This document shows positions 1 through 6,843 of a stretch of 64,000 nucleotides of DNA, piece after piece. A program made the position numbers and the translations under genes. Origin of the DNA: Candidatus Tenderia electrophaga (GTDB taxonomy: Bacteria > Pseudomonadota > Gammaproteobacteria > Tenderiales > Tenderiaceae); contig CP013099.1 of NCBI GenBank assembly GCA_001447805.1, forward strand, positions 3,295,181 through 3,359,180, written 5' to 3'. Position 1 is the stretch's first letter, and each line of letters opens with the position of its first letter. The notes under the pieces were generated by a model. The model did no database searches, was not told where the DNA came from, and saw nothing but the letters and a program-made list of their open reading frames with translations.

Positions 1-1
1 G

Positions 2-919
2 ACCGCCAAGGCGCTGTGGTACATCTATCTGACCCTGACCATCGCCTGCGGCCTGGCGTACTGGGCGGCGGGCATGAATGCTTTCGACGCCGTGGCCCAT
101 GCCTTTTCCACCGTGGCCATCGGCGGCTTCTCCACCCACGATCTGAGCATGGGCTACTTTTTCGCCGAGGCACCGCTGGTGGAGGTGGTGGCGATCGTGT
201 TCATGTTTTTGTCGGGGATCAATTTTGCGCTGCATTTTCTGGCCTGGCGTCGTCACGGCCCGCGCGCCTATTTCGTCGACACCGAATTCAAGGTCTATGC
301 CGCCATTCTCCTGATCGCCGCCATCGTGACCAGCGCTTATCTCTATTGGACCGCCACCTTCGAGTCGCCGGGTGAGGCGGCGCTGCGCGGTGTGTTTCAG
401 GCCGTCTCCATCGGCACCACTACCGGTTTCACCGTGGCCGAGTATCACACCTGGCCCGGCATCCTGCCCATCATGCTGCTGATGATGAGCTTCATCGGCG
501 GCTGCGCCGGCTCCACCGGAGGCGGTATGAAGGTGATTCGGGTGGTGATGCTGATTAAGCAGGGCGCGCGCGAGATCCTGCGCCTGGTCCATCCCAGCGC
601 CCACATTCCGGTCAAGGTGGGCAACAAGGCCTTGACAGACCGGGTCATGGAGGCGGTGTGGGGCTTCTTCTCGCTCTATGTCGTGTGTTTTTGCATCATG
701 TCCCTGATCCTGGTGGCCACCGGGCTCGACTTCGTGACGGCCTTTTCCGCCGTGGCGGCCTGCATGAATAATCTGGGTCCGGGGCTGGGCGACGTGGGGT
801 CCAACTACACCAGCGTCAATGATGTCGCCAAGTGGGTGCTGTGTTTCGCCATGTTGCTCGGCCGCCTGGAGATCTTTACCCTGTTGGTATTGTTGACCCC
901 CGCCTTCTGGCGTAAATAG
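2..919 (+). CDS. trkH: Trk-type potassium uptake membrane subunit TrkH (3' part)
   Basis: The gene enters from upstream of the window and about 305 C-terminal residues are present. It is a polytopic inner-membrane protein that imports K+ together with the NAD-binding subunit TrkA. Three of the repeated pore-loop filters can be read: the TVAIGGFS segment, SIGTTTGFT in the middle and NNLGPGLG near the end, each followed by a hydrophobic helix. The family is normally about 480 residues, so roughly the last two thirds is here. The methyltransferase gene follows after 17 bases and may be co-transcribed. The partner trkA is not in view. Confidence 0.93.
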   Translation, partial: TAKALWYIYLTLTIACGLAYWAAGMNAFDAVAHAFSTVAIGGFSTHDLSMGYFFAEAPLVEVVAIVFMFLSGINFALHFLAWRRHGPRAYFVDTEFKVYAAILLIAAIVTSAYLYWTATFESPGEAALRGVFQAVSIGTTTGFTVAEYHTWPGILPIMLLMMSFIGGCAGSTGGGMKVIRVVMLIKQGAREILRLVHPSAHIPVKVGNKALTDRVMEAVWGFFSLYVVCFCIMSLILVATGLDFVTAFSAVAACMNNLGPGLGDVGSNYTSVNDVAKWVLCFAMLLGRLEIFTLLVLLTPAFWRK

Positions 920-936
920 CATAAGGAACAGCTGTG

Positions 937-1521
937 ATGAGCGACCCGACCCAGGAAAAATGGGATCGTATTTATAGTCAAACCCGCGAGCAGGCCGTGC
1001 CCGCCATGGCGGTGGTGCGCGATAACCTGCACCTGGTGCCGGAAGCGGGCGCGGGTCTGGAACTGGCCTGCGGCCTGGCGGCCAACAGCTTCGCCCTGGC
1101 CGAGGCGGGCCTGGAAATGGATGCCTGGGATATTTCGCCGGTGGCGGTGGAACAGATCAACCGCCGTGCCGCCGACAGCGGCTTGCCGGTCCGGGGCGAG
1201 GCGCGCGACGTGGTCAGCCGTCCGCCCGCGAGTGGCCGCTACGATGTGGTGGTGGTGAGCCACTTTCTCGACCGTTCCATCATCCCCGCCATTCAAGACT
1301 GTCTCAAACCGGGGGGGCTGGTGTTCTATCAGACCTTTACCCAGACGCGCGTCAGCGAGGGCGGTCCCACCAATTTGGACTTTCGTCTGGCCGACAATGA
1401 GCTGTTGCAGCTGTTTAAAGGCTTCAAGGTGCTGGTCTATCGTGAAGAGGGGCGCCAGGGGGACACCACCCAGGGCTTTCGCAACGAGGCCCTGCTGGTG
1501 GCACAGAAGCCTGCCGTCTAA
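937..1521 (+). CDS. class I SAM-dependent methyltransferase, TehB-like
   Basis: A 194-residue soluble protein with a Rossmann-type methyltransferase fold. Motif I is LELACGLAAN (residues 41-50), followed by an acidic strand end (WDIS) and the post-motif stretch YDVVVVSHFLDR. ATG at 937 is preferred over GTG at 934 because AAGGA at 923-927 lies nine bases before it. The size and motif spacing match small TehB-type or thiopurine-type methyltransferases that detoxify small molecules, but the substrate cannot be told from sequence. It follows trkH closely, a pairing that may only be positional. It is convergent with the acyltransferase gene. Confidence 0.75.
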   Translation: MSDPTQEKWDRIYSQTREQAVPAMAVVRDNLHLVPEAGAGLELACGLAANSFALAEAGLEMDAWDISPVAVEQINRRAADSGLPVRGEARDVVSRPPASGRYDVVVVSHFLDRSIIPAIQDCLKPGGLVFYQTFTQTRVSEGGPTNLDFRLADNELLQLFKGFKVLVYREEGRQGDTTQGFRNEALLVAQKPAV

Positions 1522-1566
1522 GCCGCATTCCTCGGCGCCCTTGAGCCGTCCGCACGGGGTGAACCT

Positions 1567-2451
1567 TTACCTGTCATAAATATCCGCTTCGCCCGCCGGC
1601 CGGGTGCGGAAGCGTTTATACCCCCATTGATACTGCGTCGGCAGGCGGCGCACCGCCTGTTCCACCATTTGGTTGAGCGCCGTGAGCGATGTTTCCAGAT
1701 CCTTAGCATAGAGTGCATCGGGCGCCGGCGCGAAGTGAATGGCGAAGCCGCGGGCGCGCGGCAGGCGTTCGGCATAACAGCACAACACCGTGGCCCCGGA
1801 CTTGCCGGCCAAGCGCGATAGCAGGGTCATGGTGTTGGCCTGAATGCCGAAGAAGGGGGCGAACTGGCCGCCGCTATCGCGCGGGTCCTGGTCCGGCAGG
1901 ATGGCCACCACTTCGTTGTGCGCCAGGGCCTGATAAAGCGCACGCACGCCCTTGGCCGTGGTGGGCACCAGCTTGGCGCCGAAGTGCTCCCGTGCCCGGC
2001 GGATCAACGCATCCAGCGCCGCCTGCCGCGGCGGGCGATATAGGCTGGTCATGGGATAGTGTGACGAGCAGTATAGTCCGATGACTTCCCAGTTGCCCAG
2101 GTGGGGGATGGCCAGGATCACGCCCTTGCTTTGCGCCAGGGCATGCTGCAAATGTTGGCCGCCGTGAACCGTTGCAACCAGCTCGGCAAAGCGTTGTTGA
2201 TTGCCCAGCCACAGGCGTCCGCTTTCAAAAAAGGCCTTGCCGGTTTCGGCCAGGTTTTGGCGCAGCAGTCGCTGTCGCTGCGCCGGGTTCAGTTCGGGAA
2301 AACACACGTTCAGGTTGGTCTGGGCAACGCGCTTTAGTTCATTGTCGCCGAGCATGAGCCATCGGCCCAGCAGGGCGCCGCAGAGATGATTGAAGCGCAA
2401 GGGCAGGCGCGCGCTGAGGTGCAGCAGCGCACGGATCAGGTTAGCGCGCAT
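1567..2451 (-). CDS. lipid A biosynthesis-type (LpxL/HtrB family) acyltransferase
   Basis: A 294-residue enzyme of the LpxL/LpxM lysophospholipid acyltransferase superfamily, which adds a secondary acyl chain to lipid A at the inner membrane. The catalytic HX4E motif is HLGNWE (His117 to Glu122). The LPDQDPRDSGG stretch and the FFGIQANTMTLLSRLA segment are also typical of the family. The N-terminus has the usual short amphipathic or hydrophobic anchor. It lies 11 bases downstream of the DUF2007 gene in the same direction, so the two are probably one transcript. Whether it acts as LpxL, LpxM or on ornithine lipids cannot be decided here. Confidence 0.85.
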   Translation of the reverse strand: MRANLIRALLHLSARLPLRFNHLCGALLGRWLMLGDNELKRVAQTNLNVCFPELNPAQRQRLLRQNLAETGKAFFESGRLWLGNQQRFAELVATVHGGQHLQHALAQSKGVILAIPHLGNWEVIGLYCSSHYPMTSLYRPPRQAALDALIRRAREHFGAKLVPTTAKGVRALYQALAHNEVVAILPDQDPRDSGGQFAPFFGIQANTMTLLSRLAGKSGATVLCCYAERLPRARGFAIHFAPAPDALYAKDLETSLTALNQMVEQAVRRLPTQYQWGYKRFRTRPAGEADIYDR

Positions 2452-2462
2452 GTCTCACCGGG

Positions 2463-2696
2463 TTAGTTTTCGGCATCGATTTGATCAGAGTCGTCGCGCG
2501 CCAGGATGCGGCGCGCCTGTTCGGCTTGCGGCGGCACCTGCAGTTTGATGCCGCCCACGGCGATGCTGTAGAGCCAGTCGGTTTGCACTAGGTGTTCGTC
2601 GGCCAGATGGGCGTCCAGGCCTTCGGCCAGCAGGCGGCCCATGGCGATATGGGCCTCAGGCGAGGTATCGAAACTGGCGACGGTAACAAAGTCCAT
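2463..2696 (-). CDS. DUF2007 family small protein
   Basis: A 77-residue protein matching the DUF2007 ('putative prokaryotic signal transducing protein') family. It opens with an FVTVASFDTSPEAHIAMGRLLAEG segment, then has the typical central pattern of a short loop followed by IKLQVPPQAEQARRIL, an alternating beta-alpha-beta arrangement seen in small ferredoxin-like domains. Family members often sit beside unrelated metabolic genes and no activity is established. It is the first gene before the acyltransferase and is divergent from the NfeD-like gene, with the intervening bases holding a possible promoter. Confidence 0.72.
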   Translation of the reverse strand: MDFVTVASFDTSPEAHIAMGRLLAEGLDAHLADEHLVQTDWLYSIAVGGIKLQVPPQAEQARRILARDDSDQIDAEN

Positions 2697-2720
2697 GGCG
2701 CTGGAAAACCTGATCGGGGT

Positions 2721-2726
2721 TATACT
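2721..2726 (+). promoter_or_regulatory. possible -10 element of the NfeD-like gene
   Basis: TATACT matches the sigma-70 -10 consensus at five of six positions. No good -35 is present 16-18 bases upstream. Its position means that the ATG at 2729 would lie before or at the transcription start, which is one reason for choosing the ATG at 2780 for the downstream gene. Confidence 0.3.
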
Positions 2727-2779
2727 TTATGGGTTTCGATCATTTTAACAGGAGTGGCCGCTCCGGCGGTCATAGGCTT

Positions 2780-3229
2780 ATGGATTATATTGCGCAATTC
2801 GGTTTTCATTGGTTCTGGTTCGGCACCGCCACCCTGTTGCTGGCCATTGAGGCGGTGCACGGCAAATTCATGTTTATGGCCGCCAGTCTGGCGGCGGTAG
2901 CGTTAGGGATTCTGAGTCATTTTTATCCCGGCATTGCTTTCCCCATACAGATCCTGTTTTTCGGCGTCATCGCCGCGGTCTTTATCTGGGTGGCCCGATC
3001 CTCTCTAGAGACGCGCATGGAGCGCATCCGGCGGCAGCAGGAGATCGTGCAACAGCGCAGTTATGTGGGTCAGGTGCTGACCCTGGTCAGCCCCATCGAA
3101 AACGGCCGGGCCCACCAGAACCTGGACGGCACGGTCTGGACCCTGCAGGGGCCGGATGCCCCCGCCGGTGCGCAGGTCAGGGTGGTGGACATGGGGGCGG
3201 GCTGGCTCCGGGTTGAAGCGTTGGATTGA
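2780..3229 (+). CDS. NfeD-like membrane protein
   Basis: A 149-residue protein with two or three N-terminal hydrophobic helices (about residues 8-75), a short charged linker rich in Arg and Gln, and a C-terminal OB-fold-like domain with VGQVLTLVSPIENGRA and a closing GAGWLRVEAL strand, as in short NfeD proteins. NfeD proteins usually work with a stomatin/SPFH protein in membrane-domain organisation, but no SPFH gene is adjacent. The in-frame ATG at 2729 would add 17 residues without hydrophobic character and overlaps a -10-like hexamer, so 2780 is preferred. The gene is convergent with plsY. Confidence 0.78.
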   Translation: MDYIAQFGFHWFWFGTATLLLAIEAVHGKFMFMAASLAAVALGILSHFYPGIAFPIQILFFGVIAAVFIWVARSSLETRMERIRRQQEIVQQRSYVGQVLTLVSPIENGRAHQNLDGTVWTLQGPDAPAGAQVRVVDMGAGWLRVEALD

Positions 3230-3239
3230 ACCGCTGTGA

Positions 3240-3824
3240 TCATTGACTGATTTTGCCTTCCGCGCCGTTCATCAGGCGCTGAATGTTGCTGCGATGGCGC
3301 CACAGCAGCAGCAGCGACATCACCAGGCTGAGGATGATATAGATGCGGTTTGGCAGCAGTACCCAGGTATACACCGGCGCCAGCACTGTCGCCGTCAGGG
3401 CTGCGAGCGAAGACACCTTGAACAGCTTGGCGGTGACCAACCAGGTGGCCAGCAGCGCCAATGCCAGCGGCCAGGACAGGCCCAGAAAGACGCCCATGGC
3501 GGTGGCCACGCCCTTGCCGCCGTGAAAGCCGAAAAAGACCGGATACAAATGGCCGAGAAAGGCGGCCATGGCCGCGGCCGCCACCACGCTGTCAGCGACG
3601 CCGGCCAGCTGCGCCAGCAGCACCGGCAGCAGGCCCTTGAGCATATCGCCGAACAGGGTGACGGCGGCCGCCTTTTTGCCGCCGTAGCGCAGTACGTTGG
3701 TGGCGCCGGGGTTGCGCGAGCCCTCGGAACGGGGATCGGGCAGGCCCATCAGTTTGCAGGTGATGATGGCCGCCGACAGCGAACCGAGTAGATAGGCGAA
3801 CACAACCAGGGCGATATCAAGCAT
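3240..3824 (-). CDS. plsY: acyl-phosphate:glycerol-3-phosphate acyltransferase PlsY
   Basis: A 194-residue polytopic membrane enzyme that acylates glycerol-3-phosphate from acyl-phosphate, the first step of phospholipid synthesis in the PlsX/PlsY route. The three conserved cytoplasmic motifs are visible: GSLSAA at residues 14-19, the glycerol-phosphate-binding GSRNPGATNVLR at 35-46, and GFHGGKGVAT near 99-108. Length and topology are standard. It is divergent from folB, the same neighbour pair (plsY/folB) seen in many gammaproteobacteria. plsX is not in the window. Confidence 0.96.
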   Translation of the reverse strand: MLDIALVVFAYLLGSLSAAIITCKLMGLPDPRSEGSRNPGATNVLRYGGKKAAAVTLFGDMLKGLLPVLLAQLAGVADSVVAAAAMAAFLGHLYPVFFGFHGGKGVATAMGVFLGLSWPLALALLATWLVTAKLFKVSSLAALTATVLAPVYTWVLLPNRIYIILSLVMSLLLLWRHRSNIQRLMNGAEGKISQ

Positions 3825-3835
3825 AATATTTCACA

Positions 3836-3865
3836 TTGATGAACACGGGAACGGGGCGTAATGAT
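3836..3865 (+). promoter_or_regulatory. candidate sigma-70 promoter for folB-folK
   Basis: TTGATG at 3836-3841 and AATGAT at 3860-3865 are separated by 18 bases, in the short region divergent between plsY and folB. Each hexamer matches consensus at about four positions, so this is only a moderate candidate. Confidence 0.33.
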
Positions 3866-3917
3866 ACGGTAAATCGGGCCGCATTGCCCACTCTTCAAAG
3901 CAACGACAAGCAGACAG

Positions 3918-4274
3918 ATGGATATTATTTACTTAAGTGATTTGCGTATTCAGACCGTGATCGGCGTGTTCGACTGGGAGCGGGAGATCAAACAAGAGGT
4001 GGTGATCGATCTGGAGATGGCCAGCGACATCCGCCGCGCCGCCGAGACCGATGCGCTGGAAGACACCCTGGACTACAAATCGGTGGCCAAGCGCGTCATC
4101 GGCTTCGTCGAGGCGAGCGAGTTTCAGTTGGTGGAGACCCTGGCCGAACGCGTCGCCGCCGTCGTGCGTCAGGAATTCGGCGTGCCCTGGCTGCGGCTGC
4201 GGCTGAACAAGCAGGGCGCGCTGCGCGGCGCCCGCGACGTGGGGGTGATTATCGAACGCGGCACAAAGGAATAG
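3918..4274 (+). CDS. folB: dihydroneopterin aldolase FolB
   Basis: A 118-residue enzyme of tetrahydrofolate synthesis. It cleaves 7,8-dihydroneopterin to 6-hydroxymethyl-dihydropterin and glycolaldehyde. The start is typical of the family (MDIIYLSDLRIQTVIGV followed by an acidic and basic helix). The conserved LDYKSVAKRV segment and the C-terminal lysine/arginine stretch LRLNKQGALRGARDVGVII agree with known FolB proteins. folK begins two bases after its stop, so the two consecutive pathway enzymes are surely co-transcribed. Confidence 0.95.
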   Translation: MDIIYLSDLRIQTVIGVFDWEREIKQEVVIDLEMASDIRRAAETDALEDTLDYKSVAKRVIGFVEASEFQLVETLAERVAAVVRQEFGVPWLRLRLNKQGALRGARDVGVIIERGTKE

Positions 4275-4276
4275 GT

Positions 4277-4768
4277 ATGGCCCAGGTCTATGTCAGCGTC
4301 GGCAGCAACATCGAGCCGACCGCCAATATCCGCTCCGCCATGCGTGAATTGCGCCGTCATTATCCGCAACTGCTGCTGTCCTCGGTCTACGAGAGCGAGG
4401 CGGTGGGGTTTGCCGGCGACAACTTCTACAACCTGGTGGTGGGCTTCGAGACCGATGATGACGTCTACCGCGTCGCCGCGGTGCTGAACAGCCTTGAGGC
4501 GAGCCATGCCCGCGACCGGCGCGCGCCCAAGTTCAGCTCACGTACCATTGATCTGGATCTGCTGTTGTATGACGATGCCGTCATTCATCAAAACGGCCTC
4601 AACATTCCCCGCGACGAGATCACCAAAAACGCCTTCGTGCTCTGGCCTCTGGCCGAGATCGCCGGCGATCTGACGCATCCCCAGACCGGACGCAGCTATG
4701 CCGAGATGTGGCGCGATTACGATAAGAATCGCCAGTCGCTCTGGCCTATCCCCTTTGGCTGGGATTGA
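4277..4768 (+). CDS. folK: 2-amino-4-hydroxy-6-hydroxymethyldihydropteridine pyrophosphokinase FolK
   Basis: A 163-residue HPPK that transfers pyrophosphate from ATP to the product of FolB. Family signatures are clear: the VYVSVGSNIEP start, FYNLVVGFETDDD, and the catalytic segment RRAPKFSSRTIDLDLLLYDD that carries the two Mg-binding Asp residues. An IPRDEITKNAFVLWPLAEIA stretch ends the core. It is the second gene of a folB-folK pair and ends six bases before the oppositely oriented pteridine-reductase-like gene, so three pterin genes lie together. Confidence 0.96.
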   Translation: MAQVYVSVGSNIEPTANIRSAMRELRRHYPQLLLSSVYESEAVGFAGDNFYNLVVGFETDDDVYRVAAVLNSLEASHARDRRAPKFSSRTIDLDLLLYDDAVIHQNGLNIPRDEITKNAFVLWPLAEIAGDLTHPQTGRSYAEMWRDYDKNRQSLWPIPFGWD

Positions 4769-4774
4769 TGCGGA

Positions 4775-5527
4775 TCAGAAGCCCAGCGTCCGCCCGCCGT
4801 CCACATTGATGATCTGGCCGCTGATGTAGTCGGCGTCGCGGATCAGAAACAGCACCGTCTTGGCGATATCCGCCGGCGCGCCCTGGCGTTTCAGGGCCGT
4901 GCGGTTGATGATCTGTTCTTTCGTCTTGGGTTTGAGCGCCCGTTCCGGCCAGAGGATGGCGCCGGGGGCGACGCCGTTGACGCGCAGCTCCGGCCCCAGC
5001 TCGCGCGCCAGCGCCATGGTGAGCATGGCCAGCCCGGCCTTGGCAGCGCTGTAGATGGGATAGTCTTTCATGGGGCGCTGGGCGTGGATGTCGACGATGT
5101 TGATGATGCAGCCCTGCCGTTTTTTCAGCTCGGGCGCCGCCGCCTGAGACAGAAAAAACGGCGCCTTCAGGTTGCTGCCGATGAGATCATCCCAGTCCGC
5201 CTCGCTGGCGCTGTCCATGGGGGTGGGATAAAAGGTCGAGGCGTTGTTGATCAGCACGTCCAGGCGTTGCCAGGGCTGACACGCGGCGGCAATGACGGCG
5301 GGCAGTCGCGCGGTGTCCAATAGGTCGGCCTGCAGCGGCACCACCGAGTCGGGCCGTATCGCATTCAGCTGCGCCGCCAGGGCCTCGGCTTGCGCGCTGG
5401 AATGGCGATAGTGCAGGGCGATGTTCATGCCGGCGCCGTGCAGCCGGCGCGCCAGTTCGGCGCCGATGCGGTGGGCCGCGCCCGTGATCAGGGCGACCTT
5501 ATTGTCCAGCTTGGCAGGGTCGTTCAT
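4775..5527 (-). CDS. pteridine reductase-type short-chain dehydrogenase
   Basis: A 250-residue SDR with the NADP-binding TGAAHRIG motif (residues 15-22), NNAS at 94-97 and the catalytic YSAAK (Tyr159, Lys163). The position normally held by the catalytic Ser, 13 residues before the Tyr, is Asp146 in VDIHAQ; this Asp-Tyr-Lys set is characteristic of PTR1/FolM-like pteridine reductases, which reduce dihydrofolate or dihydromonapterin. The RIG rather than GIG motif agrees with NADPH preference. Its place directly convergent with folB-folK supports a pterin substrate. It could act as an auxiliary dihydrofolate reductase; that is inference. Confidence 0.87.
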   Translation of the reverse strand: MNDPAKLDNKVALITGAAHRIGAELARRLHGAGMNIALHYRHSSAQAEALAAQLNAIRPDSVVPLQADLLDTARLPAVIAAACQPWQRLDVLINNASTFYPTPMDSASEADWDDLIGSNLKAPFFLSQAAAPELKKRQGCIINIVDIHAQRPMKDYPIYSAAKAGLAMLTMALARELGPELRVNGVAPGAILWPERALKPKTKEQIINRTALKRQGAPADIAKTVLFLIRDADYISGQIINVDGGRTLGF

Positions 5528-5594
5528 CGTGTTTCGGACCGGTTTCGGATAGACTGTCGCACTTTACCCCATCGAGCCGTAAACAGGAATTCAG

Positions 5595-6782
5595 ATGTCA
5601 GACACAGGCGCAGAGCTGCCGCCGCCGGACCCGATCGCTGCGCAGCACAGCGCACGACTGCAGGCCGCCATGCGCAGCGAGATCGACGCCGCCGGCGGCG
5701 CCATCCGCTTCGCCCGTTTCATGCAGATGGCGCTGTACCAGCCCGGGCTGGGCTATTACAGCGCCGGGGCGCGCAAGTTCGGCGCGGCGGGGGATTTCGT
5801 CACCGCGCCGGAGCTATCGCCGCTGTTCTCGCGCTGCCTGGCGCGCCAGTGCCGCCAGATATTGGCTGAGATCGGCGGCGGCGATATCCTGGAGTTCGGT
5901 GCCGGCACCGGGGTGATGGCCGCTGAGCTGTTGCTGGAACTGGAACGCCTCGACACGCTGCCGGGACAGTATTTGATTCTCGAACTCAGTCCCGACCTGC
6001 GCCAGCGCCAGCGCCATACCCTGGCCCGTCGCGCCCCCCATTTGCTGGAGCGCGTCAGCTGGCTGGACGCGCTGCCCCACGCCGGTTTGCAGGGGGTGAT
6101 TCTGGCCAATGAAGTGGTGGATGCCATGCCGGTGCACTTGGTGCGCTTTCTTGAGGACGGCGTGGCCGAGCGCTTCGTCGCCTGGAACGGTCGCGCCTTC
6201 GAATGGCGGGAACATGCGCCGCAGGCCGATCTGCAACAGGCCGTTGACTTGTTGCTCGACGAACTCGGTACTGAGGTGTTCTGTCCCGGCTATCTCAGCG
6301 AGATCAATCTGGCGCAACGCGGCTGGATCAACAGCTTGGCCGGTGTGCTGCAAAAAGGCGCCGCCCTGATCATCGACTACGGCTTTCCGCGCCACGAGTA
6401 TTACCACCCCGACCGCACCGCCGGCACCTTGATGTGCCACTACCGTCACCGCGCCCACGGCGACCCGTTGATTCTGGCGGGATTACAGGATATCACCGCC
6501 CACGTGGATTTCACCGCCCTGGCCACGGCGGCCCAACAGGCCGGGCTGGATGTGCTGGGCTATACCAGTCAGGCCCAGTTCCTGCTCGCGACCGGCCTGA
6601 CCGAGATGGTGGCGCAGCTCGACCCGGACGATACACGCCACTACTTACAGTTTACTCAACAGGTCAAAAAGCTTACTCTGCCTAATGAAATGGGCGAGTT
6701 GTTCAAAGTGTTGGCCTTGGGTCGCGGTCTGTCCGAAAGGCTGCAAGGCTTTGTTTTGCAGGACCGACGGCAGCGGCTCTAA
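5595..6782 (+). CDS. MidA/NDUFAF7-like SAM-dependent methyltransferase (COG1565)
   Basis: A 395-residue protein of the COG1565 family. Family hallmarks are IRFARFMQMALYQPGLGYY near residue 37-55, a FVTAPELSPLF segment, motif I LEFGAGTGVMA (99-109), and the later DYGFPRHEYYHPDRTAGTL segment. The human relative NDUFAF7 methylates an arginine of a complex I subunit. The bacterial role is not settled, though a protein-arginine methyltransferase function is plausible. It starts 67 bases upstream of nothing else shared, being divergent from the pteridine reductase gene, and is followed by the sensor kinase gene. Confidence 0.85.
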   Translation: MSDTGAELPPPDPIAAQHSARLQAAMRSEIDAAGGAIRFARFMQMALYQPGLGYYSAGARKFGAAGDFVTAPELSPLFSRCLARQCRQILAEIGGGDILEFGAGTGVMAAELLLELERLDTLPGQYLILELSPDLRQRQRHTLARRAPHLLERVSWLDALPHAGLQGVILANEVVDAMPVHLVRFLEDGVAERFVAWNGRAFEWREHAPQADLQQAVDLLLDELGTEVFCPGYLSEINLAQRGWINSLAGVLQKGAALIIDYGFPRHEYYHPDRTAGTLMCHYRHRAHGDPLILAGLQDITAHVDFTALATAAQQAGLDVLGYTSQAQFLLATGLTEMVAQLDPDDTRHYLQFTQQVKKLTLPNEMGELFKVLALGRGLSERLQGFVLQDRRQRL

Positions 6783-6843
6783 GTTTTCCCCATAAAAAGT
6801 CGATATTTCAATAATCCCATTCTAGATATAAGGGAAGGGGCTT

